From positions 10,726,001-10,790,000 of the forward strand of contig CM042982.1 of NCBI GenBank assembly GCA_023678885.1: a stretch of 64,000 bases of DNA. The letters run 5' to 3'. This DNA is from Pogostemon cablin (lineage: Eukaryota; Streptophyta; Magnoliopsida; Lamiales; Lamiaceae). The first letter of the stretch is position 1; each line of letters begins with the position of its first letter. Under the pieces are notes generated by a model. That model did no database searches. It was not told the origin of the DNA and worked only from the letters and a program-made list of their open reading frames with translations. Shown here one piece after another: positions 33,701 through 45,110 of the stretch. Position numbers and translations under genes: made by a program.

Positions 33701-35793
33701 ATTTTGACTTTGAAGATGTTGAATTGGATGAAGATCTTGATGTTGTGAATGTGTCTCTTCAAGAATTAAGTGAAGCAAGAGATTCTATTCAAAGAAGAAG
33801 ACCTCAGAGATATTCGAATCTGGACAATATGATTGAAGATGTAGGTTATGTTTCGAAATTCATGACCCGAAGGATGTCATCTTTTGAAAGCATGCAGAAG
33901 GAGTTTAAGGAGGTTTTGGACTATATTTTCTATGATGCTGAAGTTTTAAGGGATCAGTAAGTGCACTTTTTCTTTATTAATATATTTTTTAAATATAATT
34001 TTGTCTTTTTATTAATATTTTTTTAATGTTTTATAATTCAAATAGGGATCGTTATTATCGAAGGGAGTTGTTCCATTTTATTGAAAAAGATGACATTCTT
34101 TCAATGAAACAGAACTGCCAAATTTATGATACGATCATTTCTGCATGGATTGTGGAGGTGAATGCTGATTCATCTCATGATCTGCACAAACGATGATTTT
34201 TTTTTCAATATTGATCATAGTGTAAGTATTTCTCTATTTTTTTAATTGTGTAAACTTTTAAATAAATCTAATGCAATTTATTTATATATTTTTTATTTAT
34301 TTTTTTGTAGAGATTGCTCCAACAAACAATTGAATCAGATGATCCAAAAGACAACTATGATGATTTTAAAGGATACTGGGATTTATAGGTGGAGTCTTTC
34401 AAAGACATTTTATTAAGTGCTGAATTGGTATGATATATTGTTATTTTATATATCTGATATCTGATTACTCTTGAAATAATAATGTGGTTACTCTTTAGAG
34501 TTAATTAGGTTACTCATATCGTAGAAAAACTTTTATTTTCCTATTATTAATAGGATTATTCTTTACATTTGTTGAAGTTTTAAATTCTTTATTTAATAAA
34601 CTTGCTTAACATTTTGCAATGTTATTTTTATGTAGATTTTTGTCCAAATGTGTTTGGAAAATCATTACAATCTTGTAGTCATCAATTTGGTTGACTCCAA
34701 GATCCAATACTTCAACAACAAGAAGTGGTCAAATTCCGTAAAACAATACTACTATGAATCAACACGTTTCTTGATAACATATTGATATTTTTTTATTTCT
34801 TTAAATTTAACATTTTAAAGTTTTTTATTTTTATTTCTTTTATTCTTTTAGGTCCAATTGATGATTCAATATTTGGGTGATATAAATCATCCCAAAGCTT
34901 CTGAAATGATTGACTATGTGCATGAGCCAGTTACATTTAAATGGACTACATCAAGAGTAGATAATGATTGTGGTATTTATGACATGCATCATATGAAGTA
35001 CTTTGATGGATTTCCTTATACAACACCGGATTTGAATAAGGTATATTTTTCAGTAGATGGGTGCCTTTATTATTTATAAGCACTTTCGTATTTGTTCCAA
35101 TGTAGATGAAGGTTTCAATACTTAATAATTATTAAATGATTTGTTCCAATAAGTTTTGTTCCAATGTAGAAATAACATAAATGATTTGTTCCAACTGTTT
35201 ATTAGAAACAGTGGTTTTACTAATTTAGCTTACTCTCATACAGTTAATTGGATTACTCTTTCTGACAACCTAGGTCACTCTTTAATAATATGATGCTCTT
35301 TATTTAGATTCTTTAACTTTGTTGGTTTCTGTTTCTTTCTTAATGTGTTCTACTACATTTTTTTATTTTCATTCGACAAAGATGTAGACATTTTTAATAA
35401 CCTATACTTATCATGAGTCTTGGCTTGGGGGGCTAGTGACTTTGAACATATTCCGCCTTTGATTATTGCATTTTGATAATTGCATCTTATTGCACTTTGA
35501 TTATTTCATCCTCTATTTTGTAGGCTGGCTTAAGGTTGAGGCTTCGGGGTGAAATTTCTGCCAATATAATATTATCAAACTTCAACGAGTTGAGGGATTA
35601 TATTATTATTGAAACAAAGAAATTTTACAAGAAAAAGCTAGATTTGATCAAGAATATATCTGAGCATAAGAAGGAAGATTTAATGAAGAGGAAATTGGAG
35701 AAGAAGGCGTTGGCTGGAGAGAAGTTAAAGAGTTTAAATGAACATATATTGGAAAAGAGGAAAAGGATTCCCAGAAAACTTTCTATGTTATAG
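30724..35793 (+). pseudogene. ULP1-like C48 protease gene of the FAR1-type MULE
   Basis: Multi-exon. Likely exons: 30724-31106, 31191-31265, 31932-31979, 32061-32181, 32260-32304, 32388-33242, 33394-33956, 34046-34221, 34311-34427, 34636-34787, 34852-35040, 35524-35793, most with GT-AG borders. The N-terminus is basic with Lys-Pro repeats. Exon 6 carries the GLL..C.P.GL domain found N-terminal of many plant TE-borne ULP proteins. Catalytic blocks: His in ENHYNLVVINL (34663-34665), and Cys in DNDCGIYDMHH (34969-34971). The residue expected to be Asp lies in IQYFNNKKW and is Asn. Lesions: TGA in exon 4, a one-base frame change near 32990, and TAG after DFKGYWDL in exon 9. Confidence 0.75.
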
Positions 35794-38700
35794 TTAATTA
35801 GATTTGGTTCAGATTATGATACTCCTATTTGTGTCATTCATTTGCAGGTACTCGAGGTAGTCTTCTGAAGTAAATGAATTTTGATTACTGGTAGATAGTC
35901 TATTTGATTCAGTGATTGTATAAGAAGTGCTCTACTTTTGATTCACTGATTTGTGAAATGTAGGATTACTGTTTGAACTTTGACATATGAAATTTGTGTA
36001 TGTATTTTGAAATTCGTGTTTGATTTCTATGAAATTAAAATGTTTTCTCATTTGTACTCTTCTCATTTATTGTTTGATAGCTTATATTGTAATAAACTAA
36101 ATCCAACAGGTGTTGTTACAAAAGTGAAATATGTGCACTCAGGTTTAGGTTACGCTATCTAATTATTAGGATTACTCTTATTAATAGTTTAGGTTACTCC
36201 TTTCTCAATGATAGAGAATATGGTTCTGAATATGTGTAATAAGCACAAAAGGTGATCCCTGTTACAAAAAAATTGTTCTGCTTCTGAATTAAGATTGAAA
36301 GATAAAAATAACAACTCAGCATAATAAGGTCTGATTAGACAGACTTTCTTATACACTTTCAATCATTTTTACCTCATGTGAAAGTCCCTGAGATTTAGGG
36401 CTTTTGTATTGGTAATTGAGATCTATATATTAACAGCAGATAGGGCATTATTTGATGGATTATGTTTGGAATGGAATGGGAGATTCTATGTGGATGGTGG
36501 ATGAGCTACTGTTTCTTAGGAAGATACTTAGTTTTGAAGATTTCATTCTAAACATCAATTGTGGATTTCAATGTCCATTAGATGTCACATAGAATCATAG
36601 ATATACTTGTTCATTTTTATGATAAACCAGCATGGACAGCAAATAGTACAGTCGCAAGCATATGTAAATTGAAATTACGTAGTAAAAACAAGTCCTGTGT
36701 GTTCAAGCTACATGTTTTTGGTATTGTGTGGAGAATTCAGAATGTAGTTTATCCATGTTTAGTTTTTTTCCCCTAAATGAATAACCTTTGTCGGTATAAC
36801 TATGCAGTACTCTCTGTGGCCTTCCTGTGGAAGAATTTTCAGGCATATTCAATGGTACTAAATTAATATTTCTAAAACTAATGTTTTCGGTCACTGCATA
36901 CTATGCCACATAGCTAACTTAAAATTGTCAGTATGCATACAGAAAAGCACTTTTTAATCGGCTTTAATGCTCTCATCAAGTACTGCAGTTATTTCTTTTT
37001 CCAGTTTACTTTCCAAACGAACACTTCCTCACCATATCCATATTCATCACAAACTCCCCTTCTGGTGCTTTGTCATCACTTTATAATCAGTTATAAAGTG
37101 ATCTCTGCTACAAAAGTGAAATGTTTAATACTCAAATTTAGGTTACTCTATCGAATTATTTAGAGTACTCTTTTTAATAAACTAGGTTACTCCATTCTCA
37201 ATGATAGAGAATATGGTGGTGAATATGTGTTATAAGCACAAAAGCTAATCCCTGTTACAAAAATCACAGAAGTCATATAAATCTTCACTGACCAAGTGAA
37301 ATGCTTATAATCAAATGTGTAAAATATTATATTAATAGTTTATTTTTGTTTTGAACATTACAAAAGAATACTAAATCAAATGCTTATTTCATGTTTTCAA
37401 TGCATTTGTGCTACTCTTCTTTTGTGCTTTTGAATTTTGTAGACCACTCTTTATTCTCTTGTTTCTTCCCTTTGTCTTTGCACGTGCAGGATCCAAAACA
37501 GCTGTGGATGATGTGGATTACATTGTATCTTCAATTTCTTCATCAATCCTTACTAGTGTATTCATTTTCTTCAAATCTCTTGTATAAGATTCTTCAATTG
37601 TCTCCCTTGCTTGTTCATTATCTTCATATAACAAGACCAAAGTATAATACTTGCGGGTCATTTGATGCCTCCATGGTATAGCTTTATCTTTGTCCATTGC
37701 TGGAAGTTCCTTGTTAATTCTATCCCACACTTCAGATTTTGCAAGTTTTGTCCATCTTTTTCATTATATAAGACTCGGGAATCAGCTTCACTAAATTTAT
37801 GAGTAGAACATTCAAACTGTGGTGGCACAAGAGACCCATTTCTTCGAATTTCTTGCAGGTACATTGTATGAACTTCAAATGATTGTCGAAAACAACTCTC
37901 ATGAGCTTATCATCTTCAGGCTTACCAACATTGTATGCTATAGTGCTGTCTTCAAATGCACACACTTTAGTAGTAACATTTAAGCCTTTTAAGAACTCCT
38001 TTTCAAATTCTCTAAAAACCGACTGTTTGTAAACTTCTGTAGCATGTTTTATCAAGCCTTTTTTCCAAGAAAGTATAAGTTTCTGTTCTTGTCCCATTAA
38101 ATTCATCCAACACTTTATTATTCCTCCGATTCTTGACACGTCCTTGAAGATTCTGTAAAATTCTGTCAAGTTTGTGTCTTTTCTTGTATTGAACCCTATT
38201 GCATGATTTGTATTCTCACTTCGTTGTGATGACAACATACCAGCAGAGAAGTAGTTTTTATTCAATGTTGTGCACCACTTATCCTTCGCACCATACATTT
38301 TCTTTAACCATGTGTGAGTTTGTAAATTATATTTTTTGATCATACTATCCCAACACAATTCAAAGTCTTCCTCATCAACACATCCTGACAAACATCTATT
38401 GAAACGTTCAAGAAAATCATGATTACCTTTTATTTTTCCAAAATTACCCATAGCCTTTTCATATATGTGCCACAAACATAATCTGTGTCTAGCTTCAAGA
38501 AATATCTGCAAACATTGAAATATTAGTGTTACTCTTTTACAACAGCATAGATTACTCGATAATGTAATGTAGACTACTCAATGAATTTTAACGTTAACGA
38601 ATGAGTTTTCTAATCATCTTACTTTTGGTATTGCAGAAGCAATTGCATGGTCTTGATCAGTGAAGATTGTTACTGGATATTTATCTTCTATTGATTTTTT

Positions 38701-39833
38701 GAATTCTGTAAATAGCCACTTTAATGTTCCTGATCTCTCATCTGATATAAAAGCATACCCAAACATGACATTTTTCCTATGGTTGTTCACTCCAACAAAA
38801 GGTGCACATATTAGATCATATTTATTAGTTCTGTAGGTTGTATCAAAAACAACCACATCTCTATATAACAAGTAATCTTCCTTCATTATTGGGTCTCTCC
38901 AAAAAATGCATGTCGATCTTGACTGTTCATCTAGCACAAAACTATAAAAGAAGTTCGGATTTTGAGAATTTTCCTCTTTCAATTTGTTGAGCAATGTTTG
39001 TGCATCTCCTCCCTCAATAATCTTTCTTTTCAAAGCATCAACAAGGTTTGTGTGGTCTTTCATGGCATGACCTATTTTATCACGACCACCAGCTTCATTT
39101 ACCATATAGTGATAAGATTCTGCTGCTCCCATTCCCGAATCTATAAGATGCTCAATCACTGCTGCAGTTTCAGCAGTTATTTGTCTTTCTGAACGGTGTA
39201 AGTGACCCCATTCCTTCCTTGTTAGCTCATGATTGTGCTCAGTGTTGTGTTTAATAACTACACAACCTAATTCATTTATTTTCACTAACATTGATGCTTT
39301 GCAATCTGTTCTTGTAATACCAACTCTATATTTTTTTGTGTTTCCTTTTGTGGTCTAAATCCTTCACATGAGCACAAATAGACCTTTCCTATTGGATATC
39401 CTTTGGTTGAATATCTTGTCGTTCCTTTACGTGTATTAAATCCAACTAATCTAGCATGCTCACGACACAAATCATAAATCTCATCCATTGTATCTCTAGT
39501 CATGCCAAGTAGACATCCATTTATTTTCTCATGTTCTGCATTTAATTTTTAATAAGAGTAAGACATGATTAATTTTTCAGATTGAGTGAATGCTATTGTA
39601 ATAAGTAATTTCAGATATAAGGAAATAAGAAATAACATAAATGTTTCTAACAATTTATTAAAAACAGTTGTTTTAAATTCATGCACTATGCAGGCTAATT
39701 CAGGTTACTCTTTCCAGTTAGTTGGATTACTCTCTTTGACTACCTAGGTCACTCTTCTCTTAAATGATAGAAACTAGGTTCTGGATATATATATATATAT
39801 ATATGAAGTACAATAAGCTGACCCCTGCTACAC
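35205..39833. repeat. Four dispersed copies of a GGTTACTC-rich unit inside the FAR1-type MULE
   Basis: Copies lie at about 35205-35300, 36109-36270, 37106-37263 and 39665-39833. The two middle ones align over about 160 bases (TTTAGGTTACTC ... TCTCAATGATAGAGAATATG ... ATAAGCACAAAAG ... CCCTGTTACAAAA). GGTTACTC-like words also occur in introns of the ULP1-like gene. The last copy contains a short (AT)n. Confidence 0.75.
35794..37517. other. Spacer between the convergent genes of the FAR1-type MULE
   Basis: No coding sequence is supported. It holds two of the four GGTTACTC repeat copies (36109-36270, 37106-37263) and presumably both 3' UTRs. Confidence 0.5.
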
Positions 39834-40941
39834 TTCAACTCCACATATTATGTACTATAAAATTTTCACCTTTTCATAGTCTTGTAATTCCTTATTTTCA
39901 TCTTAAATAGAAGTACAGATTAATCTTCTATAGTTTGGCCAACAGGGCTTTGGCCAGTACAAGGAAGAAGCAAAACAAGTGCCACAATCAAGTGAAGTGC
40001 AAGGAACACATTTTTTTGAATCATAGAGGCAAACTCTATCCTTGTAATGTACCCAATATATTGTGTGTACAAGGTTTGAAAAATCAAATCAACAAACTCA
40101 ACAGGAAAATGAGACATAATGTTGATTTTAACCTTTAATTGCATATGTCAATCACAGTCCTATACAGTAACATTGGAGATTTTCAAGAATTTTCCTTATT
40201 TATAAAATACATATATAAGCTTATGTAGTAGAAATGACTGTTTGCTAGTAGTGAAGAGTGTATTTAAGGATTTTGACATTCTAGACATTGTTAACCTCCA
40301 ATCATTCAACCTCATATTCCCTAATAATTTTATACATCTGATTCCCAACGCAATCATGACTTCTAATGTTTAATTTTAATCTTTTGAAGAAGCAATTCAA
40401 TCATGTAAACAGGAGTAACACCAGTTCAACTTTGTTTTAAGCAATGCAGTAGAGAAAAAACTTTGTTTCCACCTTTTTAACAGCCACTAATATGAAAAAT
40501 AAACATTTCAATCATACAATGTTGTCTATATAAGGTACTATTTAGTATTAAATTGTACTAACAATCATATTCTAGAAATCTCAATTGGGGATATACAGTA
40601 CTGCACAACTACCAGACATATTCTACGAAGTTGAAATCGCAGAAAATATCAAGGTATCGAAAACACATTACAATCTAATAACAAAAAATTATCAGGAAAT
40701 GCAGAATGTGTTTGGATTATCACGGAATGGAGAAATGGAGTACACTATTTTTTAAAAATTTCTTACCTTCATTCGAAGCATTGTTATTGTCTGCAAATAC
40801 CTCTTCTTCAATGACTTCTACGAATTTAAGAAAGATGATGAACAAATTAACGAAATCTAACATTTAATGTCCTAGAAATTGACGGAAATTGAAGGAAATT
40901 TAACCTCTATTGAATTCAGTTTCTTCTGGTAGGTCCTCCAT
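37518..40941 (-). pseudogene. FAR1/FRS-type MULE transposase, two frameshifts
   Basis: Exons 40941-40905, 40817-40767, 39535-38623 and 38505-37518 join in phase through GT-AG introns, starting MEDLPEETEF. Order: FAR1 DNA-binding domain (YDLCREHARLVGFNTRKGTT ... HNTEHNHELT), DDE core (VVFDTTYRTNKYDLICAPFV, TIFTDQDHAIASAIPK, RHRLCLWHI, SSQRSENTNHAI), and SWIM zinc finger (CTCKKFEEMGLLCHHSL, intact). Two one-base frame changes occur, both in A runs of the coding strand: near 39331 (before VGITRTDCKASM) and near 37755 (before WTKLAKSEVWDR). FAR1/FHY3 transcription factors derive from this transposase family. Here the TE context argues for transposase, not a host FRS gene. Confidence 0.8.
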
Positions 40942-41242
40942 TCGCAAATTCTCTTCAATCACAAATCAGATTAAGAGTATCCTTGATTGCGCGACATTCA
41001 CACAAATTTCATTCGATTTTTGTAGAATACTCTCAATAAATATTCTAGGGCTCAATAATTATAGAGATTTTGTAGAGATTCAGCTTCAGACTTCAGATGC
41101 TTTGCGCGAGATTCCTTCGATTTTTGGCCGCTGTGAGCTTCAGATATAATTCAACCTGCCTATTATATATACTGGTTGGTAGGATCCGGTTCCATGAATA
41201 TTTCATGGGACAGGTGGTATCAAAGTCGCTCTCAAAAATATG

Positions 41243-41391
41243 ATTATTTAATATATAGTGGATCCTATATTTTAATTATATTAGTGGGTGTGTATGAGTT
41301 CGTTTCATGTGTGTAAAAAATGAAAATAAAGTCTTTGGGATCGACGCTCAAAATGAAAAAAATAAACTCTTTCAAGCGGATGGAGGAAGTA
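41243..41391. mobile_element. Right half of the split Stowaway-like MITE
   Basis: It begins after the second AAAAATATG with ATTATTTAATATATAGTGGA, a motif that sits mid-element in related MITEs. It ends CAAGCGGATGGAGGAAG-TA, inverted to the left end at 29537. Confidence 0.75.
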
Positions 41392-41556
41392 CTTGATTAG
41401 ATGTTGAATAATTGAAAAAAAATTGAAAGTCGGGTGTGCTGAATTTGTCTCAAAACATTAAAATTTTAATTGATTAACAAAAATTAATTATTAATTAATC
41501 ACCAATTAAATATTAATTATTGGGAGATATACATTTTAAAACTTATTTATACTTAA

Positions 41557-41815
41557 TACTCCCTCCGTCCCATTGAAACGTACGCGTTTTTCATTTTGGT
41601 CCTTCCCAATGCAAAATGTGCATTTCCCTTTTTGGTAAAGAGGACCCACACATATTAATTGCTTCTCTCTCTATGGACCCACATGTCATACTAATACACC
41701 TACCCACTTTACATTAATATATTATTTCTCTCACTTCACTACAAATTAAAATATTATACTCCTTAATCAACGTACAAAAAGCAAACGTGTACGTTGTAAC
41801 GGGATGGAGGGAGTA
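41557..41815. mobile_element. Stowaway-like MITE
   Basis: Canonical termini TA-CTCCCTCCGTCCCATTG and the inverted GTAACGGGATGGAGGGAG-TA with TA flanks; 259 bp. Confidence 0.9.
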
Positions 41816-41982
41816 CAATTAAAAAAGAAAATATTATTAGATTCACGAATTAGTAGCAAATGGACAAAATTACCCTCAACTGAATCAAGAAAATAAATAT
41901 TTACTCTCTTACCAAACACCAATTAAACATGTTTCCCTTCCATATTTGCAAGGGAAACTTCTCTCTCTTCTCAAGAAAACAA

Positions 41983-42217
41983 GCCCCAGGGCATAGCTCA
42001 AGTGGTAAAGGGAGGGTGGAAAGACCTTCTAACTGAGCTTGGTAGCTGCAGGGTGGGGGTTCGAATCCTGCCTTTGGCATGGATTTGTCTTCTTGCAAGC
42101 ATAAGTTAAACAGTGAGTCCTCTCTATAAACCACTTGAGGCACATCCTGCGATTTACCTCCTCCACCAATCCCCACGGCAGGGGCGGTGGGGGATCCTAA
42201 TGGTGGGGTACACTATT
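41983..42217 (+). mobile_element. tRNA-derived SINE with 12-bp target duplication
   Basis: Flanked by TCAAGAAAACAA at 41971-41982 and 42218-42229. The head contains an A-box-like TAGCTCAAGTGGTAAAG (41994-42010) and a B box GGTTCGAATCC (42058-42068), as in a tRNA, followed by a tRNA-unrelated body of about 150 bases. The tRNA part has too long a spacer between the boxes to fold as a true tRNA. Confidence 0.85.
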
Positions 42218-42229
42218 TCAAGAAAACAA

Positions 42230-43489
42230 CCCTTCCAACCTACCATTCCTGCCATCACGATCAGCTATCGTCGGTAGATCTTTCATGCCAAAAAATCATT
42301 GCCAGAGTTCGTCGCCGTCCCGACTAGCCGCCAGTCTTGTCAGTAGATCTGCGCATCACCGCCATCTCGTTGTTCGCAATTTTTCCATTCTCGTCCACAT
42401 CGTTGAGTTCCACAACCAGTCTTGCTTCCGGAATTGCAGCGATCTTTGGGCTGATCCGGTCAAATTTAACACGTTATGCCATAATTGCTACCGGAGTTCA
42501 TTGCCATCGTGACCAACCACCAATCTCATTGATAGATTTACCATATAATCACTATCTCGCCCGCTCACCATTGTCTTGTCGTTCGCCGGAATCTTATTTT
42601 GCATCTTAAGAAAAGATTCGAGTATGAGAATCACTATTTTTATCAGTAAGAATTCTAAAACTTCTACTTACAAATTTGTTGCCAATTGATTCCATCGAGA
42701 GGCCTACTTTTTTTATTACCAATTATACATTGTTATTTACACATTAATTCAACAAATTCTTATCATCTATCGAGAATTTTGATGTCTACTGATGCTCAAT
42801 GCTTTAATGCTAAACGAAACTGATCTCTTCATCCAATAATTTCCACTTCTCTCCTATGAATCTTCAACCAAATGATTGTTTGGAAAAGCTCTCGCTACCG
42901 CCGCATTGATCATCAACGCAAATACAGATCCACTGATGCTGAACTTCTCACGGATTGTAAACCTAATCCACTGATACTATTAATAGTGAACCTCAAGTTC
43001 CTTGGAAGAAGCGAGTTTATGAGGGTAGGAAAAAGATGGAGGTACACTGCTGCTATTGAGTTTTAGGTGTTCATTTTTTTGTTTTTGTTTTTATTTTTAT
43101 TTGTTGAAAAGATACACTGAATTAGGGAGGCTCTGGAAAAGAGTTCATTAAATGTGCATATAAAATTAAAATGTAAAGAAAAAATATGTACAATGTTAAA
43201 ATGTGCTGAAATATTGTGTAAGGCAAAAGTGTAGAAAAAAATATGTAGAAAAAATGTGCAAAAAAATAATTGTGCAAAAAATGCAACTTTATAGGGGTAA
43301 TTATGGTATATAACATTATAATTATATAGTTGATAATAATATATTTTTTTAATTTTGGAGTAATAATAAATTATATTGTGTACCTGATAGTAACTGTCTC
43401 ATTAAATATTAATAAGAGTGAGTGAAATTAGGCTCAAGTATGTAGATAGAATTTAGAGGCAATCAACGGGAATTAAAAGAGGATCATCC
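42230..43489. other. Intergenic DNA, nothing recognised
   Basis: The first part (42240-43070) is less AT-rich, and GATCTTTCATGCC/GTAGATCTGCGC-like words recur, suggesting an old TE. No frame or terminus can be named. The rest is AT-rich. Confidence 0.4.
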
Positions 43490-45110
43490 CACATTGAATG
43501 AGAGATTAAATTCCTTAGAGCTTACTAGTCCAATTACATTACGGAAACTCAAATTAGTACGTAATAGTGATCATCCAAATTACCACATGTGCACACATGA
43601 GTGCTTCCGATGCCGCCAGTGAGTCGGTCGTGCCATGCCATCGTCGCCTTAGACTTGGACTTAGAAATTGGACTTGAGTGGACTTTGGGCCTTTGACCTT
43701 GGTCTCATAGTCCATAAACTTTTTGGGAATAAGTCGGGCCACACTTGGGCTCGAGCCCAATCAAGCTGTACAGCCTATGGAGCCAAGCTATCTTTGCAAC
43801 AGATTCAATGAATCTGAACGCTCAGGTCAATGAGCACATGGGGTAATAAACTTCTGATATTGGTGCCCCTGTCAGCCATTATGGAGGAGTGGTCCTAGTG
43901 CTCTATAAATAGGTGCATCCAAGCTAGGTATTGGTGTCGAACTGAATCGAATTGAATTGAAAATTTTGCACACTGAAATTTAAAAAAATGTTAAATTGGA
44001 CCAAAACCGAATAAGTAAAAAATTCGAACAAAATCAAACCGAAATCTTTGATTCGGTTTTTAAACCAATTTAACTGAATTAGCTCAAAATAAGGTTCAAC
44101 ACTATGATGCAAATTAAATTAAGCCAACAGGTATACCAATCACTAACTCTTTACATCAGAATTTCACATAAAAATCAAATTCAAACAAAAGAAGTTCAGA
44201 TATAGTAATTAGACATTATCCACATGACTGATGCTCATCTTCACTTATCAATTAAAGGACAACTAAGAAAGAAATAATGTTCACGAGTTTCAAATCTGCA
44301 GAAGTTCAACCTAACACCAACAATACAGGAAAAATATGGAACTAAAGTACTAGAAATAACAAGAAAATACAAGACTTAACCAAAAATTCAAATCTAAAAA
44401 AATAATGATTTTCCAACCAAACTAAAATCAAGTAAACCCAAAGGACGACTACTGTTATTAAATGTACATTTACTAATATATCAGTTTAGTTATCGATTAT
44501 TCAATTTTTTGAATCCTAAAATTGGAACTGAATCGAAATACCAAAATTTTTAATTCTTTAAACCAAAATCAAACCAAATTATTGTTAACCGAACCGAATT
44601 GATCAGTTCGTGTGGTTATTTTGGTTTTATTCGAATACTGCTCACCTCTAATCCAAGCATGCATTCAACACTACCCACAACCTGCATTCGAGCATAAAGC
44701 ATCATAGTCATTAGATGATCCAGTTTTCCATTATTCTAAGTTCGTGAAATTTTTGCAATAGCAGTGTTGCCTTTGTTGGAAACAAGAAGTCATTTCACCT
44801 TTGGGGAAGATCTACCTAGACCAGAGTACTATTAGGGTGTATTTTTTCTTGGGAAGAGTCCTTCTCGACTCAACTTCGCCCTTCTTAAAGATTGAAGATT
44901 CTGCATAAAAAGAGTTGAAGATCCCTCGCTTCTACTATTCTATTTTTGTATTTTTGATATAAATCCATTCTTCTTCTACCCCTTCTCGTATTGTAATGTA
45001 ATTGGTTGGTTCACTTATAAATCAACAATTGTAAAAAGAAATATCAATCTGTGCACTACCTATCACAAAATTAACAATTTTTATGGACATTCACGTAGCA
45101 TCGATCCCTG
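43490..45110 (+). mobile_element. Probable 5' LTR/leader of the decayed copia element, split by a hAT
   Basis: The region upstream of the copia coding debris has LTR traits: TATAAATAGGTGCATCC at 43903-43919 as a promoter TATA box, CT-rich transcript-like sequence, and no coding frames. It is interrupted at 43925-44650 by a hAT. No exact LTR ends, PBS or second LTR were found. Confidence 0.4.
43925..44650. mobile_element. Non-autonomous hAT with 8-bp target duplication
   Basis: ATCCAAGC at 43917-43924 and 44651-44658 flanks a 726-bp unit. It starts TAGGTATTGGTGTCGAAC, and its complement at the other end starts TAGAGGTGAGCAGTATTCGA. Eight-base duplication and these short, imperfect TIRs fit the hAT superfamily. 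No transposase frame. Confidence 0.8.

Larger units (their letters stand above)
29591..41233. mobile_element. 11.6-kb FAR1-type MULE carrying a convergent ULP1-like gene
   Basis: Exact 9-bp direct repeats AAAAATATG at 29582-29590 and 41234-41242 bound the element, which interrupts a MITE. The ends start GACAATCATTGCG and, on the other strand, GAGAGCGACTTTG. The terminal repeats are weak, but both sides share CCTGTC and then ATTCATGGAACCGG (29626-29639; complement at 41186-41199). Inside, a ULP1-like gene (+, 30724-35793) converges on a FAR1-type transposase (-, 40941-37518). A 9-bp duplication and FAR1-type DDE transposase place it in the Mutator superfamily. Confidence 0.85.

Noticed and set aside
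37518..40941. FAR1-like gene as a host FRS transcription factor
   Set aside because: It lies within an element bounded by a 9-bp target duplication and paired with a TE-borne ULP1 gene, and it has frameshifts; a domesticated host gene would be intact and free of TE ends.
41990..42075. Possible tRNA gene with A and B boxes
   Set aside because: The spacing between boxes is too long and no cloverleaf with acceptor stem forms; the 12-bp target duplication shows it is a SINE head.
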